DNA of 64,000 bases from NCBI RefSeq assembly GCF_029813775.1, contig NZ_JARVKW010000001.1:2501-66500 (forward strand). Reading direction: 5' to 3'. Below the pieces are notes generated by a model, which saw only the letters and a list, made by a program, of their open reading frames with translations, ran no database searches and had not been told where the DNA came from. Source of the stretch: Streptomyces sp. DH24. Its GTDB lineage: Bacteria; Actinomycetota; Actinomycetes; Streptomycetales; Streptomycetaceae. A program made the translations under genes and the position numbers. Within the stretch, counting starts at the first letter, position 1; the number at the start of each line of letters is the position of its first letter. This document shows positions 24,705 through 34,090 of this stretch, in pieces.

Positions 24705-25973
24705 GTGACGGACATCGTCGACGAGCTGAAGTGGCGCGGGCTGTTCGCCCTGTCCACTGACGAGGACGCTTTGCGCAAGGCGCTCGCGGACGGTCCCGTC
24801 ACGTTCTATTGCGGCTTCGACCCGACGGCGCCGTCGTTGCACGTGGGGCACCTGGTGCAGGTGCTCACCGTGCGCCGGCTCCAGCAGGCCGGGCACCGGC
24901 CGCTGGCGCTGGTCGGCGGCGCCACGGGCCTGATCGGCGATCCGCGCCCGACCGCGGAGCGCACGCTGAACTCGCCGGAGACCGTGGCCGGCTGGGTCGA
25001 GCGGCTGCGCGGCCAGATCGAGCCGTTCCTGTCCTTCGAGGGCGAGAACGCGGCCGTGATGGTCAACAACCTCGACTGGACGCAGAACCTGTCCGCGATC
25101 GAGTTCCTGCGGGACATCGGCAAGCACTTCCGCGTCAACAAGATGCTGACGAAGGACTCGGTCGCCCGCCGTCTGGAGTCCTCCGAGGGCATCAGCTACA
25201 CCGAGTTCAGCTACCAGCTCCTGCAGGGCATGGACTTCCTCCAGCTCTACCGGCGCTACGGCTGCACGCTCCAGCAGGGCGGCAGCGACCAGTGGGGCAA
25301 CCTGACGGCCGGCCTCGACCTGATCCACCGCCTGGAGCCGGACGCCTCGGTGCACGCGCTGGCGACGCCGCTGATGACGAAGGCGGACGGCACCAAGTTC
25401 GGCAAGACCGAGGGCGGCGCCGTGTGGCTCGACCCGGAGATGACGACGCCGTACGCGTTCTACCAGTTCTGGTTGAACGTGGACGACCGGGACATCTCGG
25501 GCTACATGCGGATCCTGTCCTTCAAGTCCCGCGCGGAGCTGGAGGAGCTGGAGAAGCAGACCGAGGAGCGTCCGCAGGCCCGTGCCGCGCAGCGCGCGCT
25601 GGCGGAGGAGCTGACGACGCTGGTGCACGGCGCCGACCAGACGGCCGCCGTGATCGCCGCGTCCAAGGCGCTGTTCGGTCAGGGCGAGCTGGCGGAGCTG
25701 GACGACAGGACGCTGGCGGCGGCCCTGTCCGAGGTGCCGCACATCAAGGTCGCCGAGCTCGGCCCGGTGGTCGACCTGTTCGCCGAGGTCGGCCTGGTCG
25801 CCAGCAAGTCGGCCGCGCGGCGCACGGTGAAGGAGGGCGGCGCCTACGTGAACAACGTGAAGGTCACCGCCGAGGACGCCGTCCCGGCCAAGGAGGACCT
25901 GCTGCACGGGCGCTGGCTGGTGCTGCGGCGCGGCAAGAAGAACCTGGCCGCGGTGGAGGTCACCGGCGCCTGA
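24705..25973 (+). CDS. tyrS: Tyrosyl-tRNA synthetase
   Basis: This 422-residue class I aminoacyl-tRNA synthetase has the HIGH motif as HVGH ([13 protein letters not shown], ~residue 45), tyrosine-binding residues in [14 protein letters not shown] and QGGSDQWGN, and the KMSKS loop as KFGKT (~235). A C-terminal S4 RNA-binding domain (~350-420) reads [18 protein letters not shown]. It charges tRNA-Tyr. The GTG at 24705 follows AAGGAG. It is expected to be essential if no second tyrS exists. A strong terminator follows. Confidence 0.97.
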   Translation: MTDIVDELKWRGLFALSTDEDALRKALADGPVTFYCGFDPTAPSLHVGHLVQVLTVRRLQQAGHRPLALVGGATGLIGDPRPTAERTLNSPETVAGWVERLRGQIEPFLSFEGENAAVMVNNLDWTQNLSAIEFLRDIGKHFRVNKMLTKDSVARRLESSEGISYTEFSYQLLQGMDFLQLYRRYGCTLQQGGSDQWGNLTAGLDLIHRLEPDASVHALATPLMTKADGTKFGKTEGGAVWLDPEMTTPYAFYQFWLNVDDRDISGYMRILSFKSRAELEELEKQTEERPQARAAQRALAEELTTLVHGADQTAAVIAASKALFGQGELAELDDRTLAAALSEVPHIKVAELGPVVDLFAEVGLVASKSAARRTVKEGGAYVNNVKVTAEDAVPAKEDLLHGRWLVLRRGKKNLAAVEVTGA

Positions 25974-25990
25974 CCCGGTACCCGGCATGC

Positions 25991-26025
25991 GAAGGGGCGG
26001 TTTCCCGGTGGGAGACCGCCCCTTC
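25991..26025 (+). terminator. Bidirectional terminator between tyrS and the GlsB-like gene
   Basis: GAAGGGGCGGT (25991-26001) pairs with ACCGCCCCTTC (26015-26025), with inner TTC/GGA pairing. It lies between convergent genes. Confidence 0.85.
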
Positions 26026-26058
26026 GGCGTGGGTGAAACCGGGGTGCTGCGTGTCGCG

Positions 26059-26337
26059 TCAGGCCCGCTCCCTCTTCTTGCCCCGCATCGTCATGTAGGC
26101 CATGTCCACCAGGAAGACGATGACGACGGCGGCCGCGAGCTGGAAGGCGTGCCTCGCCCAGTCGATGCCCGCGGTCTCGTCCACGCCGAAGCCACGGGCG
26201 ATCGCGTTGCCCGCGATGGCGCCCAGAATGCCGCAGATGGTGGTCAGCCACAGGGGACTGTGTTGTTTGCCCGGGATGATCGCCTTGGCGAGCAACCCCA
26301 GTACGAATCCCACGATGATCGCCCACAACCAGCCCAT
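26059..26337 (-). CDS. GlsB/YeaQ/YmgE-family membrane protein
   Basis: This 92-residue protein starts MGWLWAIIVGFVLGLLAKAI and has three hydrophobic helices (~2-22, ~32-50, ~63-85). The conserved PGKQ and GxxGAxxG-like ICGILGAIAGNAIA are hallmarks of the transglycosylase-associated/GlsB stress-response membrane family. The function is unknown. ATG 26337 has GGAGGCAGCC upstream. It is convergent with tyrS and divergent from the DUF3099 gene. Confidence 0.88.
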   Translation of the reverse strand: MGWLWAIIVGFVLGLLAKAIIPGKQHSPLWLTTICGILGAIAGNAIARGFGVDETAGIDWARHAFQLAAAVVIVFLVDMAYMTMRGKKRERA

Positions 26338-26583
26338 GGCTGCCTCCTCGTCCGGCTCGACGTGAGCATTACCGCCAGTCTCGGCCCGTCTGCCGCACGG
26401 CGCATTCCGGATTGGGCCGTACGGGGGACGGCGCAGGTCGTGGGGCCGCCAGGTGACGAGGCCCCGGTCTCGTGACCGGCGATCGCGCGGCGTACCGTGG
26501 GAGGGGTCCGGGCACGGCTTCCCCGACCGGCCTCGGACCGGGTGACGGGGCGGGGCGACAACGCGGGCGGATGGTGGACTGTG

Positions 26584-26982
26584 ATGCGGAAACAACGTGA
26601 CGGCGGCAACGCCCAGGTCTTCCGGATCACCGGGGCCCGGACAAGCCTCCAGGAGGACGTGCGCGGCCGGCAGCGCCGGTACGTCATCTCGATGACGGTC
26701 CGCACCCTGTCGGTGATCCTCGCGGCGACCCTGTGGAACGTGGAACGGCACGTCGCGATCGTGGCGCTGGTGCTGGGCGTGGTGCTTCCCTACGTCGCGG
26801 TGGTGATCGCCAACGCCGGGCGCGAGAACGCGCCGTCGCTGCCGTCGACGTTCGTCGTGGCGCCGACCCGGCCGATGATCGCGCCGCCCCGTACGGACGT
26901 CGGCACGACGGAATCCGTCCCGGAAGACGCGGTGTCCGACGCGATGCCGGGCGCCCGGAGTGAACGGCACGAAAACTCCTGA
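26584..26982 (+). CDS. DUF3099-family membrane protein
   Basis: The protein has about 132 residues from ATG 26584; a GTG codon directly before it and longer upstream frames are possible. The N-terminal region (VFRITGARTSLQEDVRGRQR) is the conserved DUF3099 start. It is followed by two hydrophobic helices (~45-62 and ~65-82) and a Pro/Ser-rich cytosolic tail. The family is restricted to actinobacteria and has no known role. Confidence 0.82.
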   Translation: MRKQRDGGNAQVFRITGARTSLQEDVRGRQRRYVISMTVRTLSVILAATLWNVERHVAIVALVLGVVLPYVAVVIANAGRENAPSLPSTFVVAPTRPMIAPPRTDVGTTESVPEDAVSDAMPGARSERHENS

Positions 26983-27097
26983 GGATACGTCCCGGCCGGA
27001 AGCGGAAGCGGGTTTCTCGCCAAAGCTCAGGAAATCCTCAGATCAATCGTGCCATTCCAGTGCCGGGCGGCGGGTTACCCGTGACATACTTCGTAAG

Positions 27098-27164
27098 CGC
27101 TCCGCATCCCCCGTCGGAGCGACGGACCGACGCCGGGCAGCTCCCCCCGTGGCTGCTCGGCGTC
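27098..27164 (+). promoter_or_regulatory. Two consecutive hairpins in the leader of the 77-residue gene
   Basis: CGCTCCG/CGGAGCG forms a 7-bp hairpin near 27098-27122. GACGCCGGGCAGC (27129-27141) pairs with GCTGCTCGGCGTC (27152-27164) with a single G-T wobble. Both lie in the 212-bp gap upstream of the GTG at 27195. They could terminate upstream transcription or form a leader structure. Confidence 0.4.
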
Positions 27165-27194
27165 GCCCTGTCTGCGGACCTGTGAGACGACCTC

Positions 27195-27428
27195 GTGAGT
27201 GACGAAAACCCGATCTGCTCCGCCAAGGGCTGCCACGCCGACGCCGTGTGGGTGCTGGCCTGGAACAACCCCAAGCTGCACACCCCTGAGCGCCGCAAGA
27301 CGTGGCTGGCGTGCGAGGAACACCGGGAGCACCTCTCGCAGTTCCTCGGGGTCCGGGGCTTTCTGAAGGACGTCGTCCCGCTGAGCGAGTGGCAGGCCCC
27401 CGAGGGCTCCGAGCGGCCGGGGGCCTAG
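27195..27428 (+). CDS. Small putative zinc-binding protein, unknown function
   Basis: This 77-residue protein (GTG start) has C8-x4-C13 near the N-terminus and C40-x2-H43-x2-H46 after a Trp-rich middle (VWVLAWNNPKLHTPERRKTW). The pattern fits a small zinc-binding module. I do not recognise a named family. No GGAGG-like site is obvious upstream. Its stop overlaps the moaA stop by 4 bp tail-to-tail, so the genes are tightly packed. Confidence 0.75.
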   Translation: MSDENPICSAKGCHADAVWVLAWNNPKLHTPERRKTWLACEEHREHLSQFLGVRGFLKDVVPLSEWQAPEGSERPGA

Positions 27429-28414
27429 CCTCCGATCGCGGACATCGGGCGGTCCGGCTGGACGAAGGACGGGTCGTCGAGGCCCGCGCCCGCCTTCTTG
27501 CCCCACATCGCCAGGCGCCAGATACGGGCGATCTCCTCGTCGGGTGCGCCGGAGCGCAGCGCCGCGCGCAGGTCGGTCTCCTCGCGGGCGAACAGACAGG
27601 TGCGGACCTGGCCGTCGGCGGTGAGACGGGTGCGGTCGCAGGCGGCGCAGAACGGGCGGGTGACGGAGGCGATGACACCCACGCGGTACGGTCCGCCGTC
27701 CACGAGCCAGCGCTCGGCGGGGGCGGAGCCGCGCTCCTCGGAGCCCTCGGCGGTGAGCTCGAAGCGGGTGCGCAGGGAGGTCAGGATGTCCCCGGCGGTG
27801 ATCATGCCGTCGCGCTTCCAGCCGTGCTGGGCATCCAGGGGCATCTGCTCGATGAAGCGCAGCTCGTAGTCGTGCTCGACGGCCCAGGCGAGCAGGTCGG
27901 GGGCCTCGTCGTCGTTCAGTCCGGGCATCAGGACCGAGTTGACCTTGACCGGGGTGAGGCCCGCCGCGCGGGCGGCCTCCAGGCCTTCGAGCACGTCCTG
28001 GTGGCGGTCGCGGCGGGTCAGGGTCTTGAAGACGTCGGGGCGCAGGGTGTCCAGCGACACGTTCACCCGGTCCAGGCCTGCCGTCTTCAGTGCCTCCGCC
28101 GTGCGCCTGAGGCCGATGCCGTTGGTGGTGAGGGACATCTGGGGGCGCGGCTCCAGGGCGGCGACCCGCTCCACGATGCCAACCAGACCGGGCCGCAGCA
28201 GGGGCTCGCCGCCGGTGAAGCGGACCTCCTCGATGCCGAGGGAGGTCACCGCAATGTCGATGAGGCGGACGATCTCGTCGTCCGTGAGCAGGTCGGGCTT
28301 GGCCAGCCACTGCAGGCCTTCCTCGGGCATGCAGTAGGTGCAGCGCAAATTGCACCGGTCGGTCAGCGAGACCCTCAGGTCGGTGGCCACCCGGCCGTAG
28401 GTGTCGATGAGCAC
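27425..28414 (-). CDS. moaA: GTP 3',8-cyclase (molybdenum cofactor biosynthesis)
   Basis: This 329-residue radical-SAM enzyme carries the N-terminal cluster motif CNLRCTYC (TDRCNLRCTYCMPEEGL), the SAM-binding TGGEPLL, and a C-terminal second 4Fe-4S cluster CAACDRTRLTADGQVRTC. It ends in Gly-Gly, as MoaA requires for in-trans activation. It converts GTP to the 3',8-cyclo intermediate, the first step of molybdopterin synthesis. I chose GTG 28414 (LIDTYGRVATDLRVSLTDRC) because GAGGGG lies 7 nt upstream; an in-frame GTG at 28435 would add seven residues. No other moa gene is adjacent. Confidence 0.95.
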   Translation of the reverse strand: MLIDTYGRVATDLRVSLTDRCNLRCTYCMPEEGLQWLAKPDLLTDDEIVRLIDIAVTSLGIEEVRFTGGEPLLRPGLVGIVERVAALEPRPQMSLTTNGIGLRRTAEALKTAGLDRVNVSLDTLRPDVFKTLTRRDRHQDVLEGLEAARAAGLTPVKVNSVLMPGLNDDEAPDLLAWAVEHDYELRFIEQMPLDAQHGWKRDGMITAGDILTSLRTRFELTAEGSEERGSAPAERWLVDGGPYRVGVIASVTRPFCAACDRTRLTADGQVRTCLFAREETDLRAALRSGAPDEEIARIWRLAMWGKKAGAGLDDPSFVQPDRPMSAIGG

Positions 28415-28511
28415 GTGGGCCCCCTCCCTCGTCACGGATCACGTTCCGCCGTCACAGTGAGCCTACGTGACGCCGCCGACAACGGCAGGGGCCCGATCCC
28501 ACGACGTGCCG

Positions 28512-28547
28512 CGCGGCCGTGTCGTAGAGAGCTACGACACGGCCGCG
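28512..28547 (-). terminator. Strong terminator of the symporter operon
   Basis: A perfect 16-bp stem runs from CGCGGCCGTGTCGTAG (28512-28527) to its complement at 28532-28547 with a 4-nt loop (AGAG). It lies just beyond the symporter stop on the minus strand. Confidence 0.85.
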
Positions 28548-28559
28548 TGCGAGGCGGGG

Positions 28560-30179
28560 TCAGTGCGCTCCGGTGCCGGTCAGGGACCGGACCTCCAGCT
28601 CCGCGTACTTGGCGGTGTCGGGCTCCTCCTTGGACAGGACGGTGCCGAGCCAGCCCATCAGGAAGCCGAACGGGATGGAGATGATGCCCGGGTTCTTCAG
28701 CGGGAACCAGGCGAAGTCGACGTCGGGGAACATCGCCTTGGGGTCGCCGGAGACGACGGGCGAGAACAGCACCAGACCGACGGCCACGACGAGACCGCCG
28801 TAGATCGACCACAGCGCGCCCTGGGTGGTGAACCGCTTCCAGAACAGGCTGTAGAGGATCGTCGGCAGGTTGGCGGAGGCCGCGACCGCGAAGGCGAGCG
28901 CGACCAGGCCGGCCACGTTCAGGTCGCGGGCCAGGGCGCCGAGCAGGATGGAGACGGCGCCGATGCCGATGGTGGCCAGCCGGGCCGCCCTGACCTCTTC
29001 CTTCTCGGACGCCGTCCCCTTCTTGATGACATTGGCGTAGATGTCGTGGGCGAACGACGAGGACGACGCCAGGGTCAGGCCCGCGACGACGGCGAGGATG
29101 GTGGCGAAGGCCACCGCCGAGATGGTGGCGAGCAGGATCGCGCCCCAGGCCGAGTCGACGCCGCCCAGGTGCAGGGCGAGCAGCGGGGCCGCCGTGTTGC
29201 CGGACGGGTTGGACGCGATGATCTCGTCCTGCGAGATGAGCGCCGCGGCGCCGAAGCCGAGCGCGATCGTCATCAGGTAGAAGCCGCCGATGATGCCGAT
29301 GGCCCAGTTGACGGACTTACGGGCGGCCTTGGCGTTGGGCACGGTGTAGAAGCGGATCAGGATGTGCGGCAGGCCGGCGGTGCCCAGGACCAGGGCGATG
29401 CCGAGGGAGATGAAGTCCAGCTTGGAGGTGCCGGTGGCGCCGTACTGCAGGCCGGGCTCCAGGAAGGCGGCGCCCTTGCCGCTGTTCTCGGCGGCGGTGC
29501 CGAGCAGGTCGGAGATGTTGAAGTTGAACTTCAGCAGCACCAGGAAGGTGATCAGGAGCGTGCCGCCGATGAGCAGCACGGCCTTGACCATCTGGACCCA
29601 GGTGGTGCCCTTCATGCCGCCGATGGAGACGTACACGATCATCAGGATGCCGACGAGGGCGACGATGAGGATCTTGCCGGCGTCTGAGGTGATGCCGAGC
29701 AGCAGCGAGACGAGGACGCCGGCGCCCGCCATCTGGGCCAGCAGGTAGAAGATCGACACGACGATCGTGGAGGTGCCGGCCGCGGTGCGCACCGGGCGCT
29801 GGCGCATGCGGTACGCGAGGACGTCGCCCATGGTGTAGCGGCCGGAGTTCCGCAGCGGTTCGGCGACCAGCAGGAGGGCCACGAGCCAGGCGACCAGGAA
29901 GCCGATGGAGTACAGGAAGCCGTCGTATCCGAAGAGGGCGATGGCGCCCGCGATGCCGAGGAACGACGCGGCCGACATGTAGTCGCCGGAGACCGCGAGG
30001 CCGTTCTGGAAGGCGCTGAACGAGCGTCCGCCCGCGTAGAAGTCGGCGGCGTCCTTGGTCTGCCGGCCCGCCCAGACGGTGATGAAGAGGGTCGCGACCA
30101 CGAAGATCGCGAACAGGGTGATGATCAGTGGCCGGTGCTCGCTGGCCTCGTTGGCCGCCAGGGTCGTCGCGAGGTTCAT
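28560..30179 (-). CDS. Sodium:solute symporter (ActP/acetate permease-like)
   Basis: This 539-residue protein has about 13 hydrophobic helices of the SSS family. Typical blocks are FYAGGRSFSAFQNGLAVSGD, YMSAASFLGIAGAIALFGYD and GTAGLPHILIRFYTVPNAK, the last characteristic of the ActP/MctC monocarboxylate group. It is likely to import acetate, pyruvate or propionate with Na+ or H+. ATG 30179 overlaps the TGA of the upstream DUF485 gene (ATGA), the conserved yjcH-actP-type pairing. Confidence 0.93.
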   Translation of the reverse strand: MNLATTLAANEASEHRPLIITLFAIFVVATLFITVWAGRQTKDAADFYAGGRSFSAFQNGLAVSGDYMSAASFLGIAGAIALFGYDGFLYSIGFLVAWLVALLLVAEPLRNSGRYTMGDVLAYRMRQRPVRTAAGTSTIVVSIFYLLAQMAGAGVLVSLLLGITSDAGKILIVALVGILMIVYVSIGGMKGTTWVQMVKAVLLIGGTLLITFLVLLKFNFNISDLLGTAAENSGKGAAFLEPGLQYGATGTSKLDFISLGIALVLGTAGLPHILIRFYTVPNAKAARKSVNWAIGIIGGFYLMTIALGFGAAALISQDEIIASNPSGNTAAPLLALHLGGVDSAWGAILLATISAVAFATILAVVAGLTLASSSSFAHDIYANVIKKGTASEKEEVRAARLATIGIGAVSILLGALARDLNVAGLVALAFAVAASANLPTILYSLFWKRFTTQGALWSIYGGLVVAVGLVLFSPVVSGDPKAMFPDVDFAWFPLKNPGIISIPFGFLMGWLGTVLSKEEPDTAKYAELEVRSLTGTGAH

Positions 30180-30532
30180 GCGCGGTTCTCCATCCGGGAC
30201 TTGATGGCCTCGGCCTTGGGGTCGAGCTTCGCGGCGGCGTGCCGCGAGTACCACCAGGCGATGAGGAACGTGGTGACGAACTGGAGGATGCCGAAGACGA
30301 AGGCAACGTTGATGTTGCCGAACAGCTTGGTGCCCATGAAGCCGCCGGCGTAGTTCGACAGCAGGACGTACAGCAGGTACCAGGCGATGAAGGCGACGGT
30401 CAGCGGAAAGGCGAACGACCGGTAGGAGCGGCGCAGTTCACCGAATTCCGCGCTCTGGTGCACCTCGGCGAACTCCTCGGCGGAGGGTAGGACGTGCGGC
30501 TCTTTCGAGGGGGGCGGTGCGTCGGTGGCCAC
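30176..30532 (-). CDS. DUF485 (YjcH-like) membrane protein
   Basis: The protein has 118 residues from GTG 30532, chosen because GAGGAG lies immediately upstream; the frame extends to 30691 with poor content. Two hydrophobic helices (AFPLTVAFIAWYLLYVLLSN and VAFVFGILQFVTTFLIAWWY) flank a GGFMGTKLFG-type loop, the DUF485 signature. DUF485 proteins are encoded next to acetate-type symporters and probably aid their assembly or function. The gene overlaps the symporter start by 4 bp. Confidence 0.9.
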   Translation of the reverse strand: MATDAPPPSKEPHVLPSAEEFAEVHQSAEFGELRRSYRSFAFPLTVAFIAWYLLYVLLSNYAGGFMGTKLFGNINVAFVFGILQFVTTFLIAWWYSRHAAAKLDPKAEAIKSRMENRA

Positions 30533-30788
30533 GGAGTCTCCTCGCGTTGCGGATGCGGTTTCGGCAAAGGGGCGGGGGCGAGTGTCCTCGCCTTCCCTGC
30601 ACAAGGTCACGGCGCCACGCGAGGACCGGTTCAACTCCTTTCGACTTCTTTCCCAAGTCGCGTCCGGCAGGTCATTGCTGGCCAGCGACATGGGGAGATA
30701 GCTTCACCTCGGCACCAATCGTCATGTACCTGCCCGAGCACCACCTGTGTCTCGGGCCGGTTTCGTTTCCGGATGATGTGGAGACCCC

Positions 30789-32318
30789 ATGGCTCATCTG
30801 CGTTCCAGACGCACTCTCGCGCTCGCCGTTCCCGTCGTGCTGTCGCTGACCGCTTCGCTCGGCTTCCTGCCGGCCGCCGCGTCGGCCGCCCCGCAGGCGG
30901 AACCCGCCGCGCGGGCCGCGGACGCGCCCAGGCTGACGTACGTCGTCAACACCTCGACGGACCGGGACACGATCGCGGCGGTGACGAAGGCCGTCACCGC
31001 GGCCGACGGCACCGTCGTCGCCACGTACGACAGGATCGGCGTGCTCGTCGTCCACTCGGCGAACCCGTCCTTCGCACAGCAGATGCGCGCCGTGCGCGGC
31101 GTGCAGTCGGCGGGCGCGACCCGTACGGCGCCGCTGACCGCCGCCGGTACGACGGACGAGGGCGCCGTCCAGATGCTGTCGGACGAGCAGGCCGCGCGCA
31201 CCGCGAGTGCCTCCGCCGCGACGGAGGGCAGCGAGCCTCTTGAGGCCGACCAGTGGGACCTGCGCGCGATAGGCGCCGACCAGGCCTCGCGAATAAACCC
31301 CGGCAGCAGCAAGGTGACCGTCGCCGTGATCGACACCGGCGTCGACGACACCCACCCGGACCTCGCCCCGAACTTCTCCGCGGCCCAGTCGGCGAACTGC
31401 GTGGGCGGCAAGGCCGACACCAGCGAGGGCGCCTGGCGCCCGTACACCTCCGACGACTACCACGGCACGCACGTGGCCGGTGAGATCGCCGCCGCGCGCA
31501 ACGGCGTCGGCGTGGCGGGCGTCGCCCCGGGCGTGAAGGTGTCCTCCATCAAGGTGAGCGAGCCGGACACCAGCCTCTTCTATCCGGAGGCCGTGGTCTG
31601 CGCCATGGTGTTCGCCGCCGACCACGGCGTGGAGATCACCAACAACAGCTATTACATCGACCCGTACCTGTACAACTGCATGGACGACCCCGACCAGCGG
31701 GCCGTCGTCGACGCGGTGAACCGGGCCCAGCTGTACGCCCAGAAGAAGGGCACCCTGCACATCGCGTCCGCGGGCAACTCCAACCACGACCTCGGCTCGG
31801 ACGCGATCGTCGACAAGTCCAGCCCCAACGACACCACTCCGGTCGAGCGCACCATCGACCCGAGCGAGTGCCTGGACCTGCCGACCCAGCTGCCGGGCGT
31901 CGTCACGGTCAGCGCGACGGGCGTGCAGAACCTCAAGTCGTACTACTCCTCGTACGGTTACAAGGTCGCCGACGTCGCCGCGCCGGGCGGTGACCGGCTC
32001 TACCAGATCCCGGACACGCCGTCGAAGAACGGCCGCATCCTGTCCACCATGCCGAACGGCCAGTACGCGTTCCTGCAGGGCACCTCGATGGCCTCGCCGC
32101 ACGCCGCGGGTGTCGCCGCGCTGCTGAAGTCGAAGTACCCGCACGCCCGCCCGGCCCAGTTGCAGGCGCTGCTGAAGGCGCAGGCCGACAACCCGGGCTG
32201 CCCCGAGTCGTACGACCAGAACGGTGACGGCACGCAGGACGCCGTGTGCGAGGGCGGCCCGCGTGTGAACGGCTTCTACGGCTTCGGCATCGTGAACGCG
32301 CTGCGCGCGGTCAAGTGA
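30789..32318 (+). CDS. Secreted subtilisin-like serine protease (S8), copy 1
   Basis: This 509-residue pre-pro-enzyme has a signal peptide (~1-38, LALAVPVVLSLTASLGFLPA), a propeptide-like region (~45-125, YVVNTSTDRDTIAAVTKAV) and a peptidase S8 domain. The triad is Asp in VAVIDTGVDDTHPD, His in YHGTHVAGE and Ser in GTSMASPHAAG. Near the C-terminus, a cysteine-bounded loop contains DQNGDGTQD, an EF-hand/dockerin-like calcium loop. GGAG precedes the ATG. It is followed by a second, closely related protease; the pair is a tandem duplication. No PPC or sortase domain is present. Confidence 0.95.
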   Translation: MAHLRSRRTLALAVPVVLSLTASLGFLPAAASAAPQAEPAARAADAPRLTYVVNTSTDRDTIAAVTKAVTAADGTVVATYDRIGVLVVHSANPSFAQQMRAVRGVQSAGATRTAPLTAAGTTDEGAVQMLSDEQAARTASASAATEGSEPLEADQWDLRAIGADQASRINPGSSKVTVAVIDTGVDDTHPDLAPNFSAAQSANCVGGKADTSEGAWRPYTSDDYHGTHVAGEIAAARNGVGVAGVAPGVKVSSIKVSEPDTSLFYPEAVVCAMVFAADHGVEITNNSYYIDPYLYNCMDDPDQRAVVDAVNRAQLYAQKKGTLHIASAGNSNHDLGSDAIVDKSSPNDTTPVERTIDPSECLDLPTQLPGVVTVSATGVQNLKSYYSSYGYKVADVAAPGGDRLYQIPDTPSKNGRILSTMPNGQYAFLQGTSMASPHAAGVAALLKSKYPHARPAQLQALLKAQADNPGCPESYDQNGDGTQDAVCEGGPRVNGFYGFGIVNALRAVK

Positions 32319-32380
32319 CCGGCGCCCGCCGGAACCTCCCGCACGGCCCTCTCGTACCGCGAACGAACTGGAGACACCTC

Positions 32381-33898
32381 ATGACCGCGCCTCACCCGCG
32401 CTTCCGTCGCGCGATCGCCATTCCGGCCGGGATGGCGATGGCGACGGCGCTCGCGTTCCTGCCGAACGTCACCGCGTCCGCCGCGGAGACCCCCGGGCAG
32501 GCCGCCGCGGACGCGACCTCGCTCAGCTACGTCGTCAACATCCGCCAGGGGCAGGCCCCTTCCGCCGCGCTGAAGAAGGCCATCGGCGAGTTCGGCGGCA
32601 CCCTCGTGACGTCGTACGACCGGATCGGCGTCGTCGTCGTCCACTCCTCCAACCCCGACTTCGCCGAGCGGATACGCACGGTGCGCGGGGTGCAGTCGGC
32701 CGGTGCCACCCGTACCGCGCCGCTGCCCGCGCAGTCGACGACCGACGTGGGCACGCCGAAGGTGCTCAGCGCGGCCCAGGCGGCCGGTGCGCAGGCCGTG
32801 GCCGGGCAGGACCCGCTGGAGCCGCTGCAGTGGGACCTGCCCGCCATCAAGGCGGACAAGGCGCACGAGAAGTCGCTGGGCAGCGACAAGGTGACCGTGG
32901 CGGTCATCGACACTGGTGTCGACGACACCCACCCGGACCTGGCGCCGAACTTCGACCGCGCCGCGTCCGTGAACTGCGTGTCGGGCAAGCCGGACACCTC
33001 CGACGGCGCCTGGCGGCCGGGCGCCACGGAGAGCCCGCACGGCACCCACGTGGCCGGTGAGATCGCCGCGGCCAAGAACGGCATCGGCATGACGGGCGTC
33101 GCGCCCGGCGTGAAGGTCTCCGGCATCAAGGTGTCCAACCCGGACGGCTTCTTCTACACGGAGGCCGTGGTCTGCGGCTTCGTGTGGGCGGCCGAGCACG
33201 GCGTCGACGTCACCAACAGCAGCTATTACACCGACCCGTGGTACTTCAACTGCACGGACGACCCGGACCAGAAGGCGCTCGTCGAGGCCCTCACCCGGGC
33301 GACGAAGTACGCGGAGAAGAAGGGCGCGGTCAACGTCGCGGCGGCCGGCAACGAGAACTACGACTTCGCCGCCGACGAGATCACCGACCCGGTGTCGCCC
33401 AACGACAGCACGCCCACCGAGCGGGTGATCGACCCGTCGGAGTGCTACGACATCCCGACCCAGCTGCCCGGTGTCGTCACGGTCGCGGCGACCGGCGCGA
33501 AGGGCCTGAAGTCCTCCTTCTCCAACCACGGCCTCGGCGTGATCGACATCGCCGCTCCCGGCGGCGACCGCACGGTGTACCAGACGCCGGCGCCGCCCGC
33601 CGTGGACGGCCGCATCCTGGGCACGATGCCCGGCGGCACCTGGGGCTACATGGCCGGTACGTCGATGGCGTCGCCGCACGTCGCGGGCGTCGCCGCGCTC
33701 ATCAAGTCGACGCATCCGAAGGCCTCTCCGGCCGAGGTGAAGAAGCTGCTGTTCGCGCAGGCCGACGCCACGTCGTGCACGGACCCGTACGACATCAACG
33801 GCGACGGCAAGATCGACGCGGTGTGCGAGGGCACGAAGAACCGCAACGGTTTCTACGGCTGGGGCATGACCGACGCGCTGGACGCGGTGACGAAGTAG
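32381..33898 (+). CDS. Secreted subtilisin-like serine protease (S8), copy 2
   Basis: The protein has 505 residues from ATG 32381; the frame opens earlier, but the signal peptide (RAIAIPAGMAMATALAFLPN) starts here with GGAG upstream. It is collinear with and highly similar to the preceding protease, including VAVIDTGVDDTHPDLAPNF, HGTHVAGEIAAAKNG and GTSMASPHVAG for the Asp-His-Ser triad. The C-terminal cysteine-bounded loop holds a canonical calcium-loop sequence DINGDGKID. It is likely co-transcribed with copy 1 (62-bp gap). A hairpin terminator follows. Confidence 0.95.
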   Translation: MTAPHPRFRRAIAIPAGMAMATALAFLPNVTASAAETPGQAAADATSLSYVVNIRQGQAPSAALKKAIGEFGGTLVTSYDRIGVVVVHSSNPDFAERIRTVRGVQSAGATRTAPLPAQSTTDVGTPKVLSAAQAAGAQAVAGQDPLEPLQWDLPAIKADKAHEKSLGSDKVTVAVIDTGVDDTHPDLAPNFDRAASVNCVSGKPDTSDGAWRPGATESPHGTHVAGEIAAAKNGIGMTGVAPGVKVSGIKVSNPDGFFYTEAVVCGFVWAAEHGVDVTNSSYYTDPWYFNCTDDPDQKALVEALTRATKYAEKKGAVNVAAAGNENYDFAADEITDPVSPNDSTPTERVIDPSECYDIPTQLPGVVTVAATGAKGLKSSFSNHGLGVIDIAAPGGDRTVYQTPAPPAVDGRILGTMPGGTWGYMAGTSMASPHVAGVAALIKSTHPKASPAEVKKLLFAQADATSCTDPYDINGDGKIDAVCEGTKNRNGFYGWGMTDALDAVTK

Positions 33899-33933
33899 CC
33901 GCACCGGTCGCACCGGTGACGGTGTGAGCGACG

Positions 33934-33956
33934 GGGCCGGGCCAGATGCCCGGCCC
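33934..33956 (+). terminator. Terminator after the protease pair
   Basis: GGGCCGGGC (33934-33942) pairs with GCCCGGCCC (33948-33956) around a 5-nt loop, followed by TTT. Confidence 0.75.
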
Positions 33957-34008
33957 TTTCGCGTGTCCAGCCCCTTTCGCGTGCGCAGCCCTTTCGCGCG
34001 TCCGGCCG
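33954..34008. repeat. Three 17-18 bp units of CCCTTTCGCG
   Basis: The motif CCCTTTCGCG starts at 33954, 33972 and 33989, giving a short tandem array that grows out of the 3' arm of the protease terminator. Confidence 0.65.
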
Positions 34009-34090
34009 CCCGGCGGCACACGGGCGTCGCGCTACCGCCGTCGCCCTCCTTGACTTGCCCGGGTCCGGGCGGGCTGGTGAAGATCCTGGG

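Noticed and set aside
28415-28559. Molybdenum cofactor riboswitch before moaA
   Set aside because: The only structure is the perfect 16-bp hairpin immediately after the symporter gene, which is a terminator. The moaA leader is too short and shows no Moco motif.
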